Positions 38,401-47,129 of a stretch of 64,000 bases of DNA are shown piece after piece. Made by a program: the position numbers and the translations under genes. The first letter of the stretch is position 1. Every line of letters begins with the position of its first letter. Location of the stretch: contig NC_058337.1 of the NCBI RefSeq assembly GCF_905475395.1, forward strand, positions 117,980,368-118,044,367, read 5' to 3'. The DNA comes from Chrysoperla carnea. Taxonomy: Eukaryota; Arthropoda; Insecta; Neuroptera; Chrysopidae. The notes under the pieces are model-generated. The model ran no database searches and had not been told where the DNA came from. It was given only the letters and a program-made list of their open reading frames with translations.

Positions 38401-38959
38401 TTGAAATAAATTCGATTTTCTACTCCGCTTAGAATTATGGCTATCGAGAAATTTGATTATAAAGGCTCAAATAAAAAAACGAAGAACTGGTCACGATTTT
38501 TCTTGAAACAGATAGAAAGTAAAACTTCGTCTTTTTGTGCGTTTCGAGGGGATTTTCAAGTCGCTTAAATATTGCTTAGAAGATAGTATCTTAAAAAGAG
38601 ATAAATGGTAAACGTGAAAAGTATAAATTTAACTTTTTTTTTTTATAAAAATTGCGGTATTTTGCAGCGGCGTATTAGGAAAATATTTCTTCTCATAGGG
38701 CGGCAAATATTTGGCACTTTTGCCATTCTAATTTTCATTTGAACAATTTACAAACCGATAAAAGCTGTATAAATATTTAAATACTAAGTGAGTTGAATTT
38801 AATATGTATGAGCTATGTTTTACAAAATAATTAAAATATAATTACCTTCCGAAAATCCCCCTGGATGACCATAGGAGGTGGATCCCGTGGTCTTGTGGCT
38901 GGTACTGGTGGCGCCCGACCTGGGGATGCCGTAATGTCCGGAACTTCTCTCCCATTTTC
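19027..38959 (-). CDS. syd-1 (RhoGAP100F): Synapse-defective 1 / RhoGAP100F (PDZ-C2-RhoGAP), 5' exon(s) missing
   Basis: Presynaptic scaffold that helps assemble active zones and acts on Rho-family GTPases. 21 exons join in frame to 1592 codons plus stop: 38846-38959, 37548-37631, 28899-28997, 28519-28677, 26995-27112, 26618-26933, 25547-25735, 24995-25176, 24602-24938, 24073-24182, 23271-23449, 22904-23210, 22525-22838, 22262-22460, 22069-22193, 21854-21989, 21507-21787, 20983-21223, 20284-20504, 20117-20206, 19027-20004. PDZ about residues 104-190 ([17 protein letters not shown]). Ser/Arg/Tyr-rich linker 192-775. C2 about 777-915 ([26 protein letters not shown]). RhoGAP about 968-1150, with the arginine finger in GLYRLCG (Arg993), [11 protein letters not shown] (Lys1033, Arg1037) and [10 protein letters not shown] (Asn1109), so it looks catalytically competent. 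The first visible exon opens at an acceptor (phase 0) with no usable early Met, so the start lies upstream. Introns reach 8.5 kb. Confidence 0.95.
20284..20504 (-). other. GC-rich syd-1 exon 19 (counted from first visible exon) with alternative acceptors
   Basis: Of its 221 bases I count 143 G or C (65%), against about 30% in surrounding introns. The frame joining exon 18 (phase 1) to exon 20 (phase 0) encodes an Arg/Pro/Gln/Val-rich, probably disordered stretch ([19 protein letters not shown]). Keeping this frame needs the acceptor GCGTGTCAG/TACTG (exon start 20,504). A second, better pyrimidine-tract acceptor TTTTGTCAG/CGCG lies 10 nt upstream (exon start 20,514); its use shifts the frame and reaches a stop early in the last exon. 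The high GC leaves all frames unusually open, so overlapping ORFs on both strands here are not evidence of extra genes. Confidence 0.75.
20983..21989 (-). other. RhoGAP-domain exons of syd-1
   Basis: Exons 21854-21989, 21507-21787 and 20983-21223 encode the GAP domain. It opens [20 protein letters not shown], then has the arginine-finger loop [13 protein letters not shown], the [12 protein letters not shown] helix and [14 protein letters not shown]. All three classical catalytic or binding positions (Arg, Lys, Asn) are kept. This matters because the nematode SYD-1 GAP domain is regarded as inactive, while the fly protein is reported to be active. Confidence 0.93.
22069..22838 (-). other. C2-domain exons of syd-1
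   Basis: Three exons (22525-22838, 22262-22460, 22069-22193) encode a Gly/Ser/Thr-rich lead-in and then a C2 sandwich: [44 protein letters not shown] and [10 protein letters not shown], ending in GTLYLRLRH. Long Ser/Thr/Gly insertions after the first strand replace the usual first Ca2+ loop, and acidic loop residues are few. Ca2+-dependent binding is therefore doubtful; this is an inference. Confidence 0.88.
23782..23821. repeat. Short hairpin in syd-1 intron
   Basis: CTCTCAATTT and AAATTGAGAG form the outer stem. The loop is itself self-complementary (GAGATGATTTCTCATC). It lies in the intron between exons 23271-23449 and 24073-24182. It could be a MITE remnant; nothing suggests a regulatory role. 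Confidence 0.5.
25365..25419. repeat. 15-bp inverted repeat in syd-1 intron
   Basis: CTAATGTGTCACAGA (25,365-25,379) faces TCTGTGACACGTTAG (25,405-25,419) with one mismatch and a 25-nt loop. It lies in the short intron between exons 24995-25176 and 25547-25735. Confidence 0.6.
26995..28677 (-). other. PDZ-domain exons of syd-1
   Basis: Two exons (28519-28677 and 26995-27112) encode the whole PDZ fold. The first carries the carboxylate-binding loop QTLGLYI and [13 protein letters not shown]; the second carries GDEILAVN, then [21 protein letters not shown]. The intron between them (27113-28518, 1.4 kb) splits the domain in phase 0 directly before GDEIL, a common intron position in PDZ genes. 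It holds the ribozyme-like fold described separately. Confidence 0.92.
28253..28313 (+). ncRNA. Degenerate hammerhead-ribozyme-like fold (candidate)
   Basis: On the plus strand, antisense to syd-1 and inside its 1.4-kb PDZ intron, the elements of a hammerhead occur in order. GACG-G (28,253-28,257) could pair with CGTC (28,309-28,312) as stem III, with one bulge. AATTAT/ATAATT is a stem I candidate. The core CTGAAGA is at 28,281-28,287 and fits CUGANGA. A perfect 5-bp stem II, GTCTC/GAGAC, has a 6-nt loop. The second core strand is AAAA where GAAA is required. The missing G follows a C, so a CG-to-CA change would explain it. It is probably an inactive relic from a retroelement. Chance similarity is not excluded. 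Confidence 0.35.
30270..30960 (-). pseudogene. Jockey-like non-LTR retrotransposon relic (RNase H and C-terminal zinc knuckle)
   Basis: In the 8.5-kb syd-1 intron. On the minus strand, 30,750-30,840 encodes [17 protein letters not shown], then [13 protein letters not shown] and a stop. This fits the ribonuclease H signature of insect non-LTR elements (V-L-WV-GH--I-GNE-ADELA). Downstream on the same strand (30,565-30,353) an open stretch encodes [19 protein letters not shown] and then [18 protein letters not shown], matching the C-terminal R-LG-----C--C-----HLL--CPAL block, with its Cys mostly lost. The two parts are in different frames, have stops, and a 14-bp C run (30,460-30,473) lies within. 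No reverse transcriptase core is recognisable. Confidence 0.7.
31640..32735. repeat. AAGACC-rich degenerate repeat interrupted by a hAT MITE
   Basis: From about 31,640 to 31,830 and again 32,520 to 32,735 the sequence is full of CAAGACC / CCAAGAC / AAGACTC words spaced irregularly (GACCAAGAC occurs repeatedly). The two blocks are separated by a transposon with an 8-bp target duplication, so they were once continuous. The ends show the inverse word (TCTTGGTCTCG at 32,708; GTCTTGGCCTTG at 31,641). It looks like an expanded short-unit satellite or a transposon interior; I cannot name it. Confidence 0.65.
31881..32476. mobile_element. 596-bp non-autonomous hAT-type DNA transposon
   Basis: Flanked by a perfect 8-bp direct duplication GATATGTA (31,873-31,880 and 32,477-32,484). 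The termini are imperfect inverted repeats: CAGCGGCATAACTA at the left, and CAGTGGCGTAGCTA as the reverse complement of the right end. 8-bp target duplications and CAG-type ends are characteristic of the hAT superfamily. The interior has no transposase reading frame, so it is a MITE-like derivative. It sits inside the AAGACC-rich repeat in a syd-1 intron. Confidence 0.88.
34926..35091 (+). mobile_element. Interspersed repeat, ACCCCCGAA...family, copy 2
   Basis: Same family and orientation as 8,936-9,075: TTTTTAACCCCCGAACC, an A-run, GGATGTTATAAATTTGACCG, CTATGTGTGTGTATCTGTC, TGTGGCATCGTAGC, then GAATGAACCGATTTTTATTT. Copy 2 extends further right (GAAAGGTCATTTAATGGAGA). The two copies differ at many sites, so insertion was not recent. 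Confidence 0.7.
35371..35419. repeat. (TA)n microsatellite
   Basis: Uninterrupted TA dinucleotide run of about 24 units in a syd-1 intron. Likely length-polymorphic. Confidence 0.95.
35692..37476. mobile_element. 1.8-kb element with Tc1/mariner-like ends
   Basis: The left end CAGGTGGATTCAAAATTAC and the reverse complement of the right end, CAGGGTTGGTTCAAAAGTTAC, match along about 35 bp with small indels (both continue to TTCCTAT-TTAA). A TA flanks each end (35,690-35,691 and 37,477-37,478), the duplication expected for Tc1/mariner relatives. I see no transposase frame in the interior, which may contain nested repeats (GGGGAGAGTCGGATAAACAC at 36,451). The right end lies only about 70 bp from syd-1 exon 37548-37631. 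Confidence 0.6.
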
Positions 38960-40062
38960 CTAGAAGGACAAAAAAAAAACATTCTTGAATTTTAACTTAT
39001 AAATCAAACTATTAAAACTTTAAATGTTATACAAGTTGCCTATCTAAACAAAAGCCCTAACTAATTTATAAAATTATCATTGATTACATAAAGGTTATTT
39101 GCTTGTATCCTTTGTAAATGTCCTTAAAATCCTTTCAATGGCAAATCATTTGAATTATTAAGATAACTTACAAATAATACAATAGAAGTAAAACAATATG
39201 TATCGAATGTTTGAATGCGTAAGGTGATTATTGATTAGATTTAATCAACAGAATTGTTAATCCATCGAATCAACAATTCAACGTTTTCAATAGAAAATTA
39301 TTAGACGTATGGTATTAATAATATTCACATTCCGACAATTGGATAAAAAAAAATATTATTGAAAAATTATAAATAAAAACAATGTTATCTTTCTCAGTGA
39401 AATTAAAATAGATTTCTCACGGTTAGTACAGGCGCTAAGAGCAAACACTTAAAGGATGCACAGAACTTACACACGTATTAAATTTTTAACAATTCATCGA
39501 GTCCCAAAAGATTTTAACTATTTTCTACACTGTCGCTCTATGATAGTTCAATTAATTTCAAAGATCAATTAATTTTTACCAGAAGTGAAAATAAAATTTA
39601 GAAAATCCCGTGTATCATCATATATTAATAATATACTATTTTTTCAATGTTTATATATACTCTATATGTGTCTACACTATTTAAACTGAATGTTAGTAAA
39701 AAATTGATAATTTTATATCACTGTAATTGCTCCATCGTCTGTCTCTTACACTTACAATTAGCAATTTTTATCTTAATCAAATGGATTTTCATCTTAATGG
39801 AAAATATCTTGCTAATAGTGGGACACAATTTATATTAAATAATAAACGAAATTTGACTGCAAACTGAAAAATATAATTATGACTTGATATCTCTAAAGCA
39901 TAAATTTGGCAGATTGCGGTCCTCCTATTTTGCTAAAAACTTCCTTTTAGTACCTATATAAATATTTAAATCCTATCTAAATAAAAATTTTTGGAGATTA
40001 GATCAAAGAAATGTATTATTTTTATTTTTGTTTTGCGTAAGATTAGGATTTTAATATTTTAG
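38960..40062. other. Upstream of first visible syd-1 exon; left part of protease duplication unit
   Basis: No exon is seen. From about 39,250 to 39,660 the sequence is duplicated at 41,575-42,010 (shared CAACAATTCAACGTTTTCAA and AGAAAATCCCGTGTATCATC). It therefore belongs to the tandem unit that carries the serine protease genes. The missing 5' exon of syd-1 is not recognisable here. Confidence 0.55.
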
Positions 40063-40116
40063 TATAAATAGATTAAAAAAATTATTTCAAATCATAGTAA
40101 GATTTCTTACACAATC
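40063..40116 (+). promoter_or_regulatory. TATA box and 5' UTR of protease copy 1
   Basis: TATAAATA at 40,063-40,070 lies 47 bp before the ATG. An initiator-like ATCATAGTA occurs about 28 bp downstream of the TATA start, giving a predicted 5' UTR of roughly 25 nt. The same arrangement is kept in copy 2 (TATAAATA at 43,999-44,006). Confidence 0.75.
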
Positions 40117-41292
40117 ATGAATTCTTTAGCAATTTGCTTCTTTGTTGTCATTGCTGTGACATTGTCACAGGTAAGTAGTAAATTTAAAATATTTTAAAAA
40201 TTGTTTATTTTACAATTAATTGTTAAATAATTTAGGCCAAAATTGACCGGGACAATGCATTCCACATGGAACATTATCATCCAAAATCCCCAGGATATTT
40301 ACCACCTGGTTTACTCCATCCAAGAGTAGTCGGTGGACAAGAGGCCGCTAAAAATCAATTCCCATACCAAGTTGGATTATATGTAGATCTTGGATATGGA
40401 ACTGCATTCTGTGGAGCTACTTTAATTTCCAAGAAATTCGCCATGACTGCTGCTCACTGTGCAAGCGGGTAAGTTATTAAGTTTCCTTAGTAATTAGCTT
40501 TAATGCAAAGAGAAACAAAATGCTGGGATGCGAAGATTTCATTAATAAAGAGAGAAATCAAAATAATGTAAACTATTTTATTTAGAGCATACGGTTTTGA
40601 ACTTGTCCTTGGTGCCCACACAATTGGCGCACCTGAAGCAGGTAGTATTACTGTAACATCAAGCAAAGCTAAGGTTCATCCAAACTACGACCCATACAAC
40701 ATTGAAAACGACATTGCAATCATCGAATTAGACGAAGAAGTTCCATTAAACGGTAAGTTTGAAAAATGTGACAAAATTTTGGATCAGTATTTAACTATTG
40801 TTTTATTGTTATAGAACAAATCAATATTGTTCCATTACCAAAACGATCTGATGCTTCAAACCAGTTCGCTGGTGAACAAGGAACACTTAGCGGGTGGGGT
40901 AAAACATCTGACAGTGGCAGCATTAGCCCAGTCTTACGTTTTATGTCAAATCCAATTCTCACCAACTCTGAATGCAGCGCTAACATGGCTGGTTTGAATA
41001 TTCCATCAACACAAATTTGCTCATCTGGCGAAGGATTAAAAGGCGCTTGCAATGTAAGTCTTTAAACACTTTTATTTTGGTTTCCAAGAGTAGTGTTTCA
41101 ATTTCATTGTGTTTTTTACAGGGTGACAGTGGTGGCCCACTTGTTGTTTACGAAAATGGAAAACCAAAACAAGTTGGTATTGTTTCATATGGTTTGATTT
41201 ATGGCTGTGTTAAAGGATACGCATCTGCTTATACCCGAGTCACTTCCTTCTTGGACTTCATTGAAGAAAACTCTGATGTTATTATCCAATAA
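40117..41292 (+). CDS. Secreted chymotrypsin-family (S1) serine protease, copy 1
   Basis: Secreted zymogen, probably a digestive gut protease. Five exons: 40117-40170, 40236-40468, 40586-40752, 40815-41053, 41122-41292; 287 aa. Signal peptide [19 protein letters not shown], a propeptide of about 35 residues, and activation cleavage at [10 protein letters not shown] (a trypsin-type site). The catalytic triad is complete: His in MTAAHC, Asp in ENDIAIIEL, Ser in GDSGGPLV. Six Cys form the three usual disulfides. The primary pocket residue (chymotrypsin 189) is Gly in KGACNGDSGGP instead of the trypsin Asp, with Gly216 and apparently Ser226, so the enzyme should not be a trypsin. Gly189 is known from brachyurin/serine-collagenase-like enzymes; the specificity is inferred. 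AATAAA at 41,355-41,360. It lies antisense to, and possibly within, syd-1 intron 1. Confidence 0.95.
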
Positions 41293-41379
41293 TAAGATAC
41301 TTGTTTTTTGTACACTGACCCTTCCTATATTTTTTGTAAATTTTTATATGTTTTAATAAATTTTAAATTTCAAATTTAT

Positions 41380-43230
41380 TTATTTTGTTATTATTCAGAA
41401 ATAAAACAAACCAAAACGTGAAAGGTATATTAAGTCCGATATATCTTTCGAATTGTAAAACTTTCTAAGCAAACTTTATAGGCTCAATATCTTTTTAGAG
41501 TGGGTAATTGGAAAATAAACAGAAATAATAATTTTAATGATAACTTTACAAATAAGACAGTAAATCGAATTAACAATTCAACGTTTTCAATAGAAAATTA
41601 CTGGACGTTTGGTATCAATAATATTCACATATCACCGACAATTGGATAAAAAAAATATAATTTAAAAATTATAAATAAAAACAATGGCTCCTTTCTCAAT
41701 GAAATTAAAATACATTTCTCACGTTTAGTACAGGTGCTTAGAGCAAACACTTAAATGATGCACAAAACTTACACTCGAATTAAATTTTAAACAATTCATC
41801 GAAACTACCAAAATATTTTAACTATTTTTACACTGTCGCTTCGTTGCTGGTTCATTGTATAAAAGCTCAATCAATTTTTACCACAAGTGAAAATAAAATT
41901 TAGAAAATCCCGTGTATCATCATATAATAACATAATACTAATATAAGGAATGTTCTTTGTATACCTTAGTGTATACACTATTTACACTAAATGTTAGTAA
42001 AAAATGATAGTTTTATAACACTGTCCTCTTCTCCTCTACTAATACTCGCGTACTGAATCAAAGAAAAAGAACAAAATTTAATTGTAAGTGTATCATAATT
42101 TTTTTTATTATGTGTTTGTATCCGTTTTTAGTAAAAACAACGAAATTAATTAATATAAATTTCGGTATCTAGTAAGAATTGGATAAGTTACCAAATTCCT
42201 ATGTTTTATAAATTTTTATTGAATTCCATTACAACTATGTTATAAAATATTGATAAAGAAGAACACTTGATAAACATTTAAAAGTGTAATATCATATGGA
42301 GCTTAAGAATGTACGAGTACAAAGGAAATTTTAAATAAAAAGCTTAACTTTTTCCATATGAGGTTGAACTAAGTCTTGATCAATTCTGAAAATTTTAGGA
42401 GGAGTTGCCTGATTATTTGAATAAATAAATGACTTCAATAATAGGCATATTTAACATTGGTTTTATTGTAAAACTGTAGATTGATGATATGTTATCACAG
42501 ATTTCTCCAAAACTACTTGGTGTAAATTAAAAACACAATATTTAAATTAAAGTTGAAACCTTAATAAATTGTTGAAAACAAAATAAAATACGTTGTGTCA
42601 GTCTATTGCCAGACCATAAAATTTTTCGATATCTAGAGTAATTTTCGAAATATCGAATATTGAAAATTTTGTTTAATTATTTAGCTTTCGATATTTCGAA
42701 AACCGAAGCAGGTGAGGAAAAATTTTATTCTCATTTTTCGTCTACATTCATGAAGCTATAACAAAATTCATCATCAAAGTTGAAAATAAGGTACAAATAA
42801 TTTCAACCCTAAATCTAAAATAACCTTGTAATGGTGCTCGTACTACTTTGATTATAATTTCACTTAATTTTATAATACCAAGAAAAAAACTGAGAATTTT
42901 CAAAAAGCTAAGCACTAAACATGAGTGATAATTATTTCGTCAAATTAACATTCAAATAAAAAAAAAGTTGCATTGAAATCGATAAACTGTTCGAAAAATG
43001 TACGCCAATGTAGATATACTTAGACAGAACTAAAGGTAGTAACTAGATATGCTTTAAGCAAAAATTTCTGCATAATCAATCCAAATAATTTTGAAATACC
43101 TACCAGCTTCATTCAATCCTAATATCTCGGATGATGAACTATAATAACCTATTTTTGAGGAAACCCGCTTAACATCTAAACCGCTGAAATCTACGACTAC
43201 AGACACAGAAAACTTTCAATGAAGAGAAGA
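41380..43230. other. Spacer between protease copies, no gene seen
   Basis: The part 41,575-42,010 is the duplicate of 39,250-39,660. About 42,010-43,740 has no counterpart upstream of copy 1, so it is an insertion into unit 2 or a deletion from unit 1. It contains the SINE at 43,231-43,475 and otherwise AT-rich unannotated DNA, with a short self-complementary patch near 42,625-42,710 (TTTCGATAT / ATATTTCGAAA words). Confidence 0.55.
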
Positions 43231-43475
43231 AGACTTTAGATTATATTGGCCTTCCACGAGAGACACACTTGGGCCATAGGACCATTTTTTCGGCTGATAA
43301 TTTCATTGATCAGTTCTTCAATTATTTTAAGGGGCTGAGTGCACCTTCATCAAACATATACCATGTACTACACCAGCCCATCACAACCATTTATTAAATT
43401 AATTTTTTTGTTACGGCGGGAATCGAACGCGCTAACCAACGCGCTGTGCTTTAATCAACTGAGCTACCAGGGTTG
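43231..43475 (-). mobile_element. tRNA-derived SINE, copy A
   Basis: Read on the minus strand, the head CCTGGTAGCTCAGTTGA (A box) ... GCGCGTTCGATTCCCGCC (B box) is tRNA-like. The body holds GTTGTGATGGGCTGGTGTAGT and GGTGCACTCAGCC, then ends near CCAATATAA. The same head-body order recurs at 47,130-47,420. AGAAGACTT occurs just outside both ends (about 43,229 and 43,481), a likely target-site duplication. The head cannot fold as an intact tRNA. Confidence 0.8.
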
Positions 43476-43998
43476 ACAAGAGAAGACTTAAGAAAAAATT
43501 TGTTTCTTTATTTGAGAACAAGACCTTAACTCTTATGTAGATCCAAGCTTGATCATGCTGCAATACATATAGACCAATAAAAGAAAATTATTTTTTGGTT
43601 AATATGTGTCCCGGGACGTAAAAATTCCGGAAAAATCCAGCAGCACAAAAAACAAGTCTGTGTCATTTGAGTGTGCAAGTTTGAAGTATGCACAACTTGT
43701 TGAGACACCCTGCATAAATAGACTGTCGAAAGAAGTTGAGTACAAAAACATTAACAATTTTCATCTTAATCATCTTAATGGAAAATATTTTACTAATAGT
43801 AGGATAAAATTTACAAGCTTAAATAATATTCGATATTTGACTGCAAACTGAAAAATATAATTAAAACTTGATACGTCTAAAGCAATTCCTTTTAGTACCT
43901 GGTTTAAATCTTATCTTAATACAAATTTTTGGAGATTAGATCAATGAAATGTATTATTTTTATTTTTGGTTTGCGTATTTAGGATTTTAGTATTTTAG

Positions 43999-44052
43999 TA
44001 TAAATAGATTGAAAAAATTATTTCAAATCATAGTAAGATTTCTTACACAATC
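43999..44052 (+). promoter_or_regulatory. TATA box and 5' UTR of protease copy 2
   Basis: TATAAATA at 43,999-44,006, 47 bp before the ATG, and the same ATCATAGTAAG initiator-like sequence as copy 1. The proximal promoter is almost identical between copies for about 100 bp, so both genes are expected to be expressed alike. Confidence 0.75.
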
Positions 44053-45308
44053 ATGAACTCTTTAACAATTTGCTTCTTTGTTGTCATTGCTGTGACATTG
44101 TCACAGGTAAGTAGTAAATATTTTTTCAATACTTTAAAAATTGTTTATTTTACAATTAATTGTTAAATAATTTAGGCCAAAATTGACCGGGACAATGCAT
44201 TCCACATGGAACATTATCATCCAAAATCCCCAGGATATTTACCACCTGGTTTACTCCATCCAAGAGTAGTCGGTGGACAAGAAGCCGCTAAAAACCAATT
44301 CCCATACCAAGTTGGATTATATGTAGATCTTGGATATGGAACTGCATTCTGTGGAGCTACTTTAATTTCCAAGAAATTCGCCATGACTGCTGCTCACTGT
44401 GCAAGCGGGTAAGTTATTAAGTTTCCATAGTAATTAGCTTTTATTCAAAGAAAAAAAAATACTGGGATACAAAGATTTCATTAGTAAAGGGAGAAATCAA
44501 ATCGAACCTTGCATGAATCTCTACCTCAAATTATTTTATAGCTTGGCAAGCATCCTCGCTGTATTATTGTAATTTGAAATAATGTAAACTATTTTATTTA
44601 GAGCATACGGTTTTGAACTTGTCCTTGGTGCCCACACAATTGGCGCACCTGAAGCAGGTAGTATTACTGTAACATCAAGCAAAGCTAAGGTTCATCCAAA
44701 CTACGATCCATACAACATTGAAAACGACATTGCAATCATCGAATTAGACGAAGAAGTTCCATTAAACGGTAAGTTTGAAAAATGTGACAAAATTTTGGAT
44801 CAGTATTTAACTATTGTTTTATTGTTATAGAACAAATCAATATTGTTCCATTACCAAAACGATCTGATGCTTCAAACCAGTTCGCTGGTGAACAAGGAAC
44901 ACTTAGCGGGTGGGGTAAAACATCTGACAGTGGCAGCATTAGCCCAGTCTTACGTTTTATGTCAAATCCAATTCTCACCAACTCTGAATGCAGCGCTAAC
45001 ATGGCTGGTTTGAATATTCCATCAACACAAATTTGCTCATCTGGCGAAGGATTAAAAGGCGCTTGCAATGTAAGTCTTTAAACACTTTTATTTTGGTTTC
45101 CAAGAGTAGTGTTTCAATTTCATTGTGTTTTTTACAGGGTGACAGTGGTGGCCCACTTGTTGTTTACGAAAATGGAAAACCAAAACAAGTTGGTATTGTT
45201 TCATATGGTTTGATTTATGGCTGTGTTAAAGGATACGCATCTGCTTATACCCGAGTCACTTCCTTCTTGGACTTCATTGAAGAAAACTCTGATGTTATTA
45301 TCCAATAA
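44053..45308 (+). CDS. Secreted chymotrypsin-family (S1) serine protease, copy 2
   Basis: Tandem paralog of the gene at 40,117, same strand and intron positions: 44053-44106, 44176-44408, 44602-44768, 44831-45069, 45138-45308; 287 aa. The only predicted protein difference is Ala5Thr in the signal peptide; the zymogen and mature enzyme are identical, including the R/VVGG activation site, His-Asp-Ser triad, Gly at pocket position 189 and six Cys. Intron 2 is longer by about 78 bp, from an insertion at about 44,500-44,577. Introns 3 and 4 are identical to copy 1, while intron 1, intron 2 and flanks are diverged. AATAAA at 45,371-45,376. Both copies look functional. Confidence 0.95.
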
Positions 45309-45376
45309 TAAGAAACTTGTTTTTTGTATACTGACCCTTCCTAAATTTTTTGTACATTTTTTTATGCTTTAATAAA

Positions 45377-45955
45377 TTTTAAGTTTCAAACTAATTTGTT
45401 TATTTGGAAATACAACAAACCAAAACTTGAAAGCTCCATTAAGCCCGATATATCTTTCTAATTGTAAAACTTTCTAGAATGGGCAGTTGGAAATTAAACA
45501 GAAATAATAATTTCGATGAAAACTTTACGATAAGACCATAGAGTGTATTTTTATAACTACAAAAATTAAGTAGAATCCAAATTTTTGAAAATACGTTTAT
45601 ATTAATTTAAGAGGATTATGATTTATTCCAATGTCAAGAGTAAAACAAAGTAAATTTTTCAACCCATTAAAACATTAACACTATACAGATCCGCGTTTAG
45701 TTTAGTTTCGAACCATATCACGTCATCAATGACACAAACTTCACTTATCAAACTACTTTACCGACAGATGAATATATGAACGACAAGTGTATGGGAAAAT
45801 TTGATGAATGAGACTTGAGCATCCAATCAAACTTTCAAATCAAGGTTATAATCACACAACTTTTATAAGAAACTATTACAAACACAAAAACTGTATAAAA
45901 TAATTTTGACTGCGTTACCTTTTTACTGAAAAAACAACCGTGGCCATTTTTATCA
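45377..45955. other. Downstream flank of protease copy 2, no gene seen
   Basis: The first 170 bp resemble the downstream flank of copy 1 (AAACCAAAAC-TGAAAG, GATATATCTTTC) and mark the right end of the duplicated unit near 45,540. The rest is AT-rich without recognisable features. Confidence 0.5.
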
Positions 45956-46561
45956 CACATATAACAACAATTTGTTAGGCCGAAAATGGCGGCGTTGGCC
46001 CACTCGCGCACAAACCCCCAGTTAAATAATTGTACTACATATAGTAATATCTACACCGTTTCTACAATACGCCTATATTGATCTGACACGACTCGACGCT
46101 GAGGAGTTTAAATGTGTGACGTCACTATACTATACATATAACAACCATTTGTGGTGTAATGTACTTGAACTGGTATCAGAGCGGGGTAACATATATATGC
46201 ATCGTAGTTCGAAAGCTCTCTTTCTCTTGCCTTTAACTAAGCAAGCTCATGCTTATGCCGGGCGTGTTGCTCTACCTCTTTTTACTACAAATATTGTATG
46301 TCTATTTCACTCGATGATCGCCGTTTCGAGTATCGAGTAAAATAGTATCCAGAGTCTACTAGTGTATAGTCAAACATTTCTCATAACTAACTGACATTGT
46401 GTGTGTATTATAAACGCAGCCGTTGAATGTCGGTCGTTTTGTTCATGAAAATATATTCATTCGTCCCGCCGTTTCTACGAAAAACCGATTGTATTATAGT
46501 ACTTGCTTTCGGTCATTTACGCTACAATTCGGTTTGGTAGTACCGGTCATGACACCGTTGA

Positions 46562-46568
<7 letters not shown>
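45956..46568. promoter_or_regulatory. Relatively GC/CpG-rich block, possible promoter region
   Basis: This block stands out from its surroundings by many CpG words (GGCGGCG, CTCGCGCAC, GACTCGACGC, GACGTCAC, GCCGGGCGTG, CGTCCCGCCG). It has no coding exon I can support. Unmethylated CpG-rich AT-poor islands in insects often mark transcription start regions, so it could be a 5' end of syd-1 (minus strand) or of an unseen transcript. That is inference; it could equally be transposon-derived. Confidence 0.3.

Positions 46569-46592
<24 letters not shown>
46569..46592. repeat. (TA)n microsatellite
   Basis: Twelve uninterrupted TA units at the edge of the CpG-rich block. Confidence 0.9.
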
Positions 46593-47129
46593 AGTGTATA
46601 GTAACGTTGAACTCTGTATTTTAATGTCTTACAATCTCGCTTATGATAAAGATAGATAAATTGGGGTTTTATCTAAGGTAAAAATTATTTTTTCATCAGG
46701 TCAAGTTAAAAATTCAACAAGCATTTAAATAATTAGAATTTAATACTCAAATTTAACGCAAAGTATTTAATTTGAATTTCTAAAAGGAATTTTAATACAT
46801 GCCAGGAAGCAAATGTAAGTAGGGGTTAGGGTAATATTCCTAGTGGAGATTTCCTCGGCACAACTATGTTAAGATACATAATGTATGTAAAATAGTCGTA
46901 GAATATACGATAAGAAAGCTTAGTAGATAGATATGTTATTGCAATGAATATGAGATTCCGATTAGACATAAGCAATCTTATAAAAATTTAATATTTCTTA
47001 TAACGTTATCTAAAGAAGAATTATAATATATATTGGCTATTTTGTAAGAATCTTATATTTTTTAGTATGAATAAGGGAAAAAGTGTATCTTTAATAATTT
47101 CCGTCTAAAAATGCACACTAACCCTGATA

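Noticed and set aside
40795..41052. 85-codon minus-strand frame, repeated identically at 44,811-45,068
   Set aside because: It is the antisense of protease exon 4. Its conservation between the copies is only a result of the duplication.
43410..43475. tRNA gene candidate
   Set aside because: Tandem-like GCGC word duplication and no foldable anticodon arm; it is the head of SINE copy A.
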